NCBI GenBank assembly: GCA_000695325.1
Contig: AVPN01000502.1
Span: 6,643-49,274 of the forward strand
Origin: Pleurobrachia bachei
Taxonomy: Eukaryota; Ctenophora; Tentaculata; Cydippida; Pleurobrachiidae
DNA: 42,632 nt
Direction: 5' to 3'
A model generated the notes under the pieces. The model was given only the letters and a program-made list of their open reading frames with translations. It was not told the origin of the DNA and made no database searches. Numbering within the stretch: the stretch's first letter is position 1; every line of letters starts with the position of its first letter. Both the position numbers and the translations under genes were made by a program. Below, one piece after another: positions 22,648-34,600 of this stretch.

Positions 22648-25600
22648 TCACTTACCAAACTTTTCAGCAACTTCCTCAGCCACAGGATGCTCCCGAATAT
22701 CAGACGGTATTTTCTGAGGACGGAGGGGAGAAGTTTATATTTTAACAACACAGTCACCAGTCACGGTGGTAGAAATGAAGTTCCTTACTACATCCTTACT
22801 CTATGATAACCACTTGGTAGTTACATTGTATCCAAGTAAAGGATACAATAAAAGGAATCACAAGAAACTCTGGAGTTTATCACTCCATTTTTTAAACTCA
22901 ATCTCTTTCATTTGTTCGCTAACTCATCTAAACTATAATGTCTCACCCCATCTAGCGGATCAACAACTTCCTTGATCTTCTTCGCAGCCATAAGAGCACC
23001 CTGGAACTCTCTTTGTGGCCCTGGCGTGGTAGAGGGCCCGTAACTTGGGGGAGTGGTGGATTTGGGTGAGTTATCTCTCGAGCTGTCCCTGTCGATCCTG
23101 GGGGGTTGTGGTAGTCGGGTTAGAGATGTGGTGAAATAAATTGTCTCACAGACATGACATAATAGTTTAGAGAGATGATATTTATTTGCACAATATGTCA
23201 GACGACAACTCAGACTACATGTCAACTAATGTGACCTGTGACATATATCTGCAATTGTCTTCTACTGAACGCAACTATCTAGCAGTATAAAATGGGTAGT
23301 AACCAACCTTTGAAACGTTTTATAACCAACTATAAAATGCTTCAAAACTGGGTAACTTGAACTTGAGATGTCTCGACAAAGACAGTTGGTTAGTTAGTTT
23401 TATGTTTACGAGTTAAGACCAAAGACGCAGTTTGAAGTGAGTTGAGAGTAGTTGCATCCCCTTCTTGCTTTTATTATAACCACACAGTCGTTCTATACAG
23501 ACAATCATCTTGTTCAGATTCTCTCTTACTAGAGACAGTGGGAACAGTTCAAGAGATAGAATCATCTCGACATCTCGCGCAGAGTAGAGACAATATGGTC
23601 AATATATCTCTTGAACTGTATAGACAGAAAAAACTAGGTTCAAGAGATAGAATGATAGAATGGGGGGGTTGTACCTTGATAAGGGTAGAGGGGTCCTCTC
23701 AGCAGGGGTAGCACGGGCATTAGCAGAAGAGGACCTTCCTCCATCCCCATTACTTCCAGGTTCCACCACCACCTTGCTTCCTGGTTCAGGTAGCAGTTCG
23801 TTACGGGCCTTAACTTTCTTCTTCCTCTTTTTACCTGAAGAGGGACGTGTGTTATTGTATAGAACATGTGACACGTGTTATTGTCAGGGGCCTGAATTCA
23901 GATATATAGGATTAGACCGCTATTACCCTTCAACAGCGGTTAACCACTTACCTTTCGCTTGTTTTTTAGGTTCTATATAGTTTTTAAGAAGGCCTGCATC
24001 AGATGTCACCTCTGCTGCATCTCCCTTCTCCTTGATCTCTGTGCCCTATAGTGAACAGTTATAAAAATGTTTAAATGATCTCTGTGCCCTAGAGAGTTAT
24101 AAAAAGGTGATGTCAGTTATAATGGAGAACAAGATTGAGAGAGGTACTATATTTTGACAGCTCTCCTAACCCCATATAGAATTGCTGCTGGTTCCCCATT
24201 CTTACCGGTAGTTTGACGGGTCTTGTGAGGGCTGGTGTGTCAAGAGTTTTCTGTGGGATAGCGGGAAGGGGAGTCCTAGTATTCTTGGTGAGATCACCCG
24301 GGGAATCGTTCGAGTTAACGGGAGACACAACCTAAAACGGTATTAATGCTACAAATTATAATTCCATGGAACATACCATACGTCATGTATGTCACTGCCA
24401 GGACGCCCCCTCCCCCGTCAGGATATATAAGATCGGATTTTTAGCGTGATATTTCAAAATATAACCTTAGTAGGAGTATTGCTTGTCGGAACAGCGGGCA
24501 GAGGAACTGTCGCCTTTTCATTTATTTCTTTCTCGTTTTTCACTGGAACACCCTGAAAAATGTTAAAGCCGTTATATATTCAACTTTCTTTTAGTTAAAA
24601 GGATAACCATCCAATTCCGTTTCTTTGAGATTTCTGCCTGAATAATAATGAGTAATTCAGAATCATAATTACCATTTTTTCTACGCATTTTCTCGTACTC
24701 TGAGTATGAGAAAATGCGTAGAAATGAAAAATGATGAATCTGAATTACTTCAATAACTACCTAACTACTCTTTATTACCTTTGCCTTCTTCGTGTCTCGT
24801 TCTCCCTCTGGCTTTGTAGTAGGATCTGTGGTTACTTTGCTCGATCCAGGCGTTACATTCTTTGTTGGTTTTGGGGTGACGGGAATTGGTTCAACTGTCT
24901 TCTTCTCGTCTCCCTTGTTAAGCGGTGAAAGGCCACGAGGCAAAATATCCAGGGTAACTGGACGGTATTGTTTGAAAGTTAGTTTATAGGACTAAGATGT
25001 ACAGTTATAGTTTAATGAACCGTACCCAAATCATACAGGAATTACTCTTCTATAGGTGATTATAATCACACACAACCCACTCAATATAATACCCATCTGT
25101 ACCTGTATCATCACTGTTAGACCGGCCGGAGTCTAGAGATCCCTTCCCCTGATCTGATTCTGGGGGCCATGTTTCAAACGAGGGCCCTATGACGTCACCA
25201 TTCCCTCCTGTTACGTCACCATTCCCTGAAGCGGCATCTTCCCCTCCTCCTAAATCAAAACCAATCTCCTCCAGACTGACGTCATCTAGAATTAGACAAG
25301 AGCTGTATTTTAGAGGGGGAATGGAGTGGCACGAGATCATGAACGTGCTACTTAATGGATCTTAGATGTCGAGATTTCTTGGAAAGTCACGAACACTAAT
25401 CACAAATTTGAATCACGAATTTGACCGTGGTTCTAATTTCTTTGTCAAGTTACGACATGTTCATATCTTGGTATATATATTTGAGCTCATTTTCATTTTA
25501 CCTGGGGATATTTTAGAGTGCTGTTCACCCCCTGAATTCTTTGTTGAACCACAACTTCCAGGTTTGCTGGGATTCCCCCCACTTCCAGGTTTCTTCCCGT

Positions 25601-28600
25601 CACCTTCACTCCTCCCCCTACCCTCTCCATCACTCCTTCTACTACCATCACTCCTCCTCCTTCCCTGATCAAATCCCCTACTTGACGGCATACCACCTTT
25701 CTCTCCCGCTGAGTTGAGAAGTGATCTGCTTCCCAGAGTGCTACTACCCTCCTCCAGGGAGCTCATTATATCGGTACCGGGATGTTGGGGTCCAGTCATT
25801 GCTTCACTCGCTATTAGATCACTCGCGCTCCCGTAGTCGCTGGTGACCCCAGCTGGTGCTGGTGGGAGGGCCAGGTTAGAGGAATCTTGGTCTTCTAGTG
25901 GTGTGGTGATCTTGGAGCCAATCTGTTCGTTTAGTTCATCAAAGCTATCCTCTTCCTCACCCTCTGAAGATGCTGAGAGAAAGAGAGATGGGGTATATTT
26001 TAATATTCAGTTTTTGATATTCAACATATTTATTCTTTGAAGTATTTGTCATATCCTCGGGGTGTGGTATAATACGATTTGACGTATTGACTACGAATCC
26101 CTTCCCACATTCTGAAGAACCCTTACCGAATTGTAGATCAGTTGCATGGTTTGCTGAGACGGGTCTAGTTCCCACCCTCCTGCCCCTCATTACACGAGTC
26201 TTCTGATCACTCATCGTAACGGCATTACCGGAGAATCCGTTGGGATCAAATGCTAACGTGACCTGTGAGAACTTTATAGTTGGTGTCATTGACACATGTA
26301 TACTTTGTCTCTCTGGGTTACCAAGATCGCCCATTACCAGCTTTGTCTCTGTCTCTCTCCTTCTCTGATCCTGTCTCTGTTTCTCAGTTTCTCAGTTTCT
26401 CTCTATCTTTACTCATCTTACATCTTGTAAAGGCGAACAGAAATCAAAGGCCATGGTGTCCGTATCCAAACTAACTCCATCAGCCCTTGCTCCTCCGTAT
26501 AAGACATGACCCTGAAACAATGTCACGTGGCTGATTAGATAAGAAATCACGCGTTACCTCAGATAAGAAATCACGCAGTATGATGCACGAGATTCTCAAG
26601 GTGTATTAAAAAGGAAAATATAAACAATGTAAGTACCTGGGGGGTGATTTCCAGGTTTTTGGCGGGTTTCCACCCACTTCCACTAAACAGCTCTGTTTCA
26701 TAGGTCCCTGCTATCTTGGGGCACCACGTTCTACCTCGAACCTCTACCTCTGCTTTCGTCTGTCAAAAGGAGCCAGTTTTAAACACACAATATTAGGGAT
26801 ATATTCCGTTTATTCTAATCCCATTCTAATCTTGATTTAATCTCCTTGGCATCACAAAGGTGCCTATTTGTTATATGATTCTACAAATAAGGCATAATAA
26901 ATTGACAAACTGACTAATTGGTTGCCAACTCAACCCCTGTAACTTTAAGGTTTCCTGGGAACAAACCTCCACTTCCATTTCCATGAATTTTTCATTCAAG
27001 ATGTGTATCTATAATAGCTGTACCTCATTGTTTATTAGAGTCCCAGTTCCTAGGATGCCATCATTAGTGAATTTGACTGCTAGAGATTCCAGTGGGGTGT
27101 CTGTAGTACAGGAGAGAAGCTGTTCTCTCTGATCCGCTGTCAGATCTCTAACTGGCTTATCTGGAAGAGGGGAGAGAGAGGGGACTTATTTAGGAGTCCG
27201 GAATTTGTCTCTTCAGTCAAATGAACAAATGCTTCTAAGAGTAATTTCACTTTTATAGTTCTCAACTTTTCTTACACCCCATACCCGACCTTCTCTAATA
27301 CTCTTTTATATTACCCAATATTCTCTCATCATTATATGCCCCCTACCTCCTATGGCGATGATTCCATTATCAGTAACGCACATCTGAAGGTTCAGTCCGC
27401 TCCACACGCCCTCACTACCCAATGCTCGGGATTCCAGCAGGTATACCCCCGGTTTGACATCTGAAAGATATTTTATTTCTTTGATTTACGCCCGAATTAT
27501 TGTTCATTAGCTGTGAGACTAATGTAACTACATACTTGGAAACCACGTTCCAGTTATCTTACGCATGAGAGAGAAATCTTTGTCAAGTGTACGTAAGAAA
27601 AACGGAAAGCAACTTTTATAACTAATTACCGAGGGGGAGTTTTGAACAGTTACTGCTCAGCCATTTAGTTTATTGCCTGATTTGTTTTATTTTATTCACC
27701 ACTACTAAGTTATTTAGACGTTAGATCTCGACTTATCAGCAAATGTCACCCCATCTAACTTACCAAACTTGAAACCGCTAATCTCGTAGCGCAGTTCTCC
27801 GTTTTGTTTTATCTCTCCAGTAACTCCATCTTCAGAGAACCGTAGTAGAGCAGACAGCTCAGGTTGACTGGGAAACACTGCATCTAGTTCAGCCGTTCTC
27901 CCATCCAACTCTCCTTCCAGCCCTAGTTCTGCTATTCGAACCTGAGAAATGAAATTGTGAAGAAATCCCTTTTATTCTTTCTCTCTTTCTTCATCTCTGA
28001 ATGATTCCTCAACTTTTTGGCATAATGCATACTACCTATATATAATGCCAACATATTGTATATTTTAATGCATCCATGTTCAGACATTGACATGAGCGAA
28101 AGAGACACCGAGAGAGAATATAACTACTAAATGGTCACCATGTGTCATGGACCATGTCGAGTTGTGTCCGCACCCCCTTTGATTTCAAAAACTCTGACAT
28201 ATTTCAGCTGTATAATGTTATTACCTTCTTAGAAGCTGTTACAACAACAGACGCATTAGAGCTAACCCAGTCGTTGTTGTCATCTCTCTTTGAGCACAGG
28301 TACACCCCATCCTGGCTTGGGCCCTCTTCTGAAATTGCACGAGAATTAGAATGGATTTAGATATAACTAGGAGATAGGTACAAGAAAGGGGACAAGAACC
28401 GATAAACGTATAGCACAGCACTTACTCCACAATGATCCTCGTATCTGAACTTTAGGACCTCCCTCCTCCCTCTGAACCCATCCCGTTACCAGCTTGTCCT
28501 GTACAGCTATCATACATTGTTTGAAGGGATCCCCTCCCTCAGGCATAATACTGACAATGTTGTCTTTTAACAAGGTGTCCTGGACAGGGTGTCCGTTAAC

Positions 28601-31600
28601 GGACACCTCCCCAGTCTCGGAGATGGCAATAACGGGCCCACCACCCCACGATCCACTTTCCTTGAGCAGTTCAGTGAAGTAGTTACCACTAATGTTCGTA
28701 TCTGTGTAGAGGGGAGGGGGGTATATAAGAAGCTCTGATCAGTGATCAAATTTAGGTACATATTAAACTTTACGAGCACTCCATATGAATAGACTATTGC
28801 ATGTGATAAACTGACGGGCGACATAAGTGCTCACTTTTTTAGTTTTTGATGCCTGCCTAAATGATATTTATATGCAGTACTATCTGATAGATATATTCAA
28901 TGCATTGTAACATACTAATGCATTCTTTACAATTGTAAAAGAAACACATTTAACTGCTGAGTGACCTCTCTCAATAAGTTATTCATATAACCACTCTACT
29001 TAGTGTTCATAAAAGCTTGACAACTATCAATAGTATTTACTGCTGTAGAATTTAATAGACATTATCAGCTTTGCGATCACGTAATGCAGTATTTTAATGC
29101 TTCTTTCTGTTTACGGTTTCTAGTTCTACCCTGCATGACATTTAGAACTGCTCCACTTACCCCATTTGTATCCCCGTATCTCAGTATGGCTTGTTTTATC
29201 TCCATCCCTTGCCACATGACCATAGAACCGATTTGAGCTGAACACCATTTCTGCCTTCTGCACCACCCCTTCCTCCGCCTTGGTACCCTCATCAACCCCT
29301 CTACCACTATCATTCTTGGTAATGGTGGCTGGATTCTGGGGATGAATTACAAGGATTACTGGATTCTGGAATGAGTTTCAATGGTTAGTACTGCGGTATG
29401 AGGTGCTTCTAGAATAAACGTAATAGTGTGGCGAAATAGTTAGTCGGAGTAAAACCGTTCAGATTGGGGCGAGATAGTAAAACTGGAGTGAGATTCTGGA
29501 AGTTCTAGAAGGTTTCTAACCTGAGATTTGGGGGGTAGGAGGTTTCTAACTGGGCTATCTCTGTTCATCAGGAAACTCTGTCCGGCCAGGCTGGCATCGC
29601 TAATCGGACCTGAGATTGGGGTTGGTTACGATCAGTCACCCATTTACTTGGATACGAAACAACCCGATACAACCTTTCCGCGCTAGCAAGGGGTAACTTC
29701 GAGTTACCAACCCATTAACATTGTCAGAAAGCTAGCCCCTGCTATTAGGGGGGTGCAGTGTATTTGGAAATGATGTAACTCTAAATTTATCCTCGGAGAG
29801 ATAGGTCCTCCGTTAAACGGTCTGTCTTTGTTGAGTAAGGGGGAACAAGTCTGTCTATAAAGACCTTTTAGCATTTCATGTATGTGTCAGTTGCGAGGAA
29901 AAGCAAGGACCACGTGACAGTGACATCTTTAAGAGAGTCTGGTCCGTAGAAAAAAGAACGATAAAAAGAGGGGCAGGGGGTATCGACAGAGAGCAGCTAG
30001 AGGAAGAGAGAAATGATGTTGAGAGACAGGTCATTTTGAGTTCTAGCACCTGTTTGCCTTAGTTATAATCGACATTCGACCCCTCTCACCGCGACATAAA
30101 CGTTAAATTAGGGTTATAGAACATGACAAGTTCAATACCTGTGTTATTGAAGTAGTTCTCAACTCCCTTGTCCCCGGCCACAAACACTTTATTATCAACT
30201 ATAAATCCATTACTCAGCTCACTCCCTGCCAGCGTTATCTCGCCATTCCTCTTAACGACCAATGTATCATCTGTTGGGAACATGATTAGAGATGAATGGA
30301 TAATAGAGCAGCGGGAGAGAGGGTAAGAGAGAGTATATTCAGTATAATTGGTAGGGAGAAGTAGTTATATTAATAAATTAGTAAGTAGTGAATAATAAGT
30401 TAGCTGTCAATTGTCAAGACTGAAAATACGATCACGCAGGGAGAGGTCCATGTCACGTGATGGGAGGTTCTTAATGTCATCTTATCTTGCTGGGGAAGAT
30501 AATATAGTACTGAATTTATTACTAAATATTATGTGAATGAAAGTAATATTCTTGATGATAGTGTTCCCGCTGCACTTTAATGTTCATAGGGGAAACGTGA
30601 CAGAAAGATGAGCGTTTAATTTATTGACACATTTCCATGAATGAGGTAAATACCCCCTTTCCGGGAAAGTAAAAGAACTTACTTTTATTAATCCATTGAT
30701 CTCCGTGCTTCTCTTGAGTGCTGTAATTGCCAATAATTGACGAATCTGAAATAGGGTCCCGTTTGTTTGTAAAACTGGTCTATTAAAGAACTCTTCATTT
30801 TAATTAATTTCAATTCAATTATATAATTACCCCATTTGATGCCCCGGATGGTCCTTGTTTTCCCATCAGGGGTATTCCTCAGTTGACCTGTAAACTTATT
30901 CTCAGTAAATGTCATGGAAATACCGGCGGGAAGTCCACCACGGTTTAGGTCTTGTGCCTCAACCTGACAGAAAAATGTAGAAATAAAGTTCATGATTTCC
31001 CCGAGACGTCATATTTTTCCTGAGACTCGAGAGGTACAGGTTGACATATATTTCAGATCACATATTACAAACTCACGATATTCCCGTTGTAAGAAGGAGC
31101 CCCAACATTGACCTCATCCAGTTTCAGCTCTCCCTCATGTGTTATCTCGACAGGGAGGTCCAGGGGTACCCACTTTTCCCCACCCTCTAGTACAAGGGTG
31201 TAATACTGCCCAACCAGGGTGGGATTCCACTTTCGACCCCTTATTGCGACCTTTCGGGGGGAGTAATTTTCAAAATAAGAGAGAGAGAGAGTGGTATAAT
31301 ACCCACGATGGGAGAGTGCGTGATTAGACGAGATTGGGATTTGTTGTGTCTAGAACTAATTCCAAAAGTTCCGCAGCTTGATTAATTGCAAAGCTAGGAT
31401 ACAATCCCATGAGATACCATAATCACGCCTAATCCAAGTTTTGCCACACACGTGACCCGTTGACCGACCCTCGGTTTAATCGCCTAATCAAAGTTTCGTG
31501 AAACACGTGGCTTATTAACCTTATCCTAATGCAATACATACCTGATCTTTCTTGTCCTCAAGTACGCCAGTAAAATGGTTGCAGGAATCATCGAACTTGG

Positions 31601-34600
31601 CATTCATCACCACGTCATCAAACTCAGATGTCTAAATGTGGAGTGGAGGGTTAAATATTTAGTGGTTTCACCTAGGGTGAAGCCTACCGGATAGCTTTAA
31701 AATTATCTGATAGAAGCTATGAGAGGAATCATGATTAATTAGGTTTAGCTTAGGATTAGCTTAGAGACGATATACGGTAGTTATGCGTTATCAAGGGAGG
31801 GGCGAGGGCGTGGCAAACTGTGAGAGTCCTTCGACCAGTTTAATTAACTTTAACCAGTTCTCGATTTATGATTTGATATGGTTATAAAAGTCACGCATAT
31901 ATCGGTGCTGCCACATATAATATTATTAATTAAAGATCTTACCCTAAGATGAAGGAGCAGGGAGTTTTCTTCAAACATGGGATTAAATACAGGGTCCTCA
32001 TTCGTAGTCACTTTACCTGTAATGAAACACATGTTGTAAGATATGTCCCATAATTCCCAATTACATACCCGATTATATAGAATATTATATAACGGAGTGG
32101 GAAACAGAATGAAGCTATTTCTCGGAAAGTATAAACACAAACCTCCCAACATGATAGAAAGAGCTAGAGGGACTACAGCCCACTCTCCCTTCTCCTCATC
32201 TGCAGTATCACCCTCGTCACCCTCGTTCACCCCAGTATCCACTCTCTTTTCGACCAAGTAGCTGCCAGTTTGTCGTGGATCTGTGTAAAATAATTAATTT
32301 AACATGTTTAACATGAATGAATCCCAAGCTAGAATACTTAACAGTTGATACCGAAACATTTATAGTTCTCTTTCTCAACAAAGTAATACAACTGTATTTA
32401 GGACGCAGCACATGTTTCATGGCTTCCCTGACAGAAAACCAATCATCAGGCGATGATTTCTCTTTCTCTCCATATCTCCGTATCAGGAAGCGACCGAATA
32501 TTCGGTTCGGTTCGGTTCGGTTCGGTGGTTCGGTGTTTTTTCGGCGGTTCGGTTCGGTTCGGTTCGGTGGTTCGGTGTTTTTTCGGCGGTTCGGTTCGGT
32601 TCGGTTCGGTGGTTCGGTGTTTTTTCGGCGGTTCGGTTCGGTTCGGTTCGGTGGTTCGGTGTTTTTTCGGCGGTTCGGTTCGGTTCGGTTCGGTGGTTCG
32701 GTGTTTTTTCGGCGGTTCGGTTCGGTTCGGTTCGGTGGAAAAAACCCGGTAAGTGGTCACCTTTCCAGCCAACTAATTACTGTTAGTTTTTGGCATAATT
32801 ATAGCTGTATATACAGGTACAATATGCCTGTTGTAGCTGCATATTACCTTCTTTGAAGCTGTCACAACAACTGACGCATTTGAGCTAACCCAGTCGTTGT
32901 TATCATCTCGCTTTGAACACAGGTACACCCCGTCCTGACTCGGGCCCTCTTCTGAAGGTAGGGGAGGGACGTTACTTGGGGAGTCAGAGTTGGAGAGATA
33001 ATTGGGGAGTTAATTAGGGAGTTAGTTAGAGAGTTAAGAAGTTAGAACATGATGTTAGTCGGGGAAACATGTCACTTACTCCACAATGATCCTCGTATCT
33101 GAACTTTAGGTCCTCCCTCCTCTCTCTGAACCCATCCCGTTACCAACTTATCCTGTACAGCGATCATGCACTGCTTGAAAGGATCCCCTCCCTCAGGCAC
33201 AATACTGACAATGTTGTCCTTTAGTAGGGTGTCCTGGACAGGGTGTCCATTAACAGATACCTCCCCAGTCTCTGAGATGGCAATAACGGGCCCACCACCC
33301 CACGATCCACTGTCCTTTAGTAGTTCTGTGAAGTAGTTACCACTGATATTCGTATCTGTGTAGGGGGTGGTTAAAATACTTAGTATAGAGGAGCTCTGAT
33401 CAGGTTTAGGTATTGTCACTTTACGAGCACGCTACTTTATTGCATGTGATAGATTGACGGGCGACATAAGTGCTCACTTTTTTAGTTTTCGATGCCTGCC
33501 TAAATGATATATCTATGCAGTACTATCTGATAGATATATTCAATTCATTGTAGGAGACTAATGCATTCTTTACAATTGTAAGAGAGACACATTTAACTGC
33601 TGAGTGACCTCTCTCAATAAGTTATTCATATAACCACTCTACTTAGTGTTCTTAAAAGTTTGACAACTATATCAATAGTATTTATCCGCTGTAGAATTTA
33701 ATAGAGCTTATCAGCTTTGCGATCACGTAATGCAGTATATTTTAATGCTTCTTTCTGTTTAGGGTTTCTAGTGCTACCCCTGCATTATAGAACTGCTCCA
33801 CTTACCCCATTTGTATCCCCGTATCTCGGTATGGGTCGTTTGATCTCCATCCCTGGCCACATGACCATAGAACCGATTTGAGCTGAACACCATTTCTGCC
33901 TTCTGCACCAACCCTTCCTCCACTTTAGTACCCTCATCAACCCCTCTACCACTCTCATTCTTGGTAATGGTAGCTGGATTCTGGGATAGATAATTGTAAT
34001 GGTTACTGGATTCTGGGATTAGTTATAAGGGTTAGTACCGCGGTATGAGGTGCTTTTTTTTCTAGAATAAACGTAATAGTGTGGCTAAATAGTTAGTCGG
34101 AGTAAAATCGTTTAGATTGGGGCGAGATAGTAAACTGGGGCGACATTCTGGAAGTTCTAGAAGGTTTCTCACCTGTGATTTGGGAGGTAGGAGGCTTCTA
34201 ACCTGTGATTTGGGAGGTAAGAGGTTTATAACTGGGCTATCCCTGTTCATCAGGAAACTCTGCCCAGCAAGGCTGGCATCGCTAATCGGACCTGAAATTG
34301 GGGTTGGTTACGAAGTCATAAATCATAAAAAATAACCCCTGTAACCTTCGCGTGCTGGCAAGGGAGGGGTAACTTCGTTACCAACCCATTTATATTGTCA
34401 AAAAGCTAACCCCTGCGATCAGGGGGTGTATTTGGAAATGATGTAACTCTAAGTTTCATTTATCCTCGGAGTGATAGGTCCCTCCTCCGTTAAACGGTCT
34501 GTCTATAAAGACCTTTTAGCATTTCATGTGTCAGATGTGAGGAAAAGCAAAGACAGACCACCTGACCACGTGACAGTGACATCTTTAAGAGAGTCTGAAG

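Noticed and set aside
32501-32738. CRISPR-like regular repeats
   Set aside because: Units are contiguous and identical with no unique spacers; this is a minisatellite in a eukaryotic intron.
32317-32856. Long open frames on both strands over the TTCGG array
   Set aside because: They exist because the 42-bp unit is a multiple of three and lacks stops; the repeat explains them fully.
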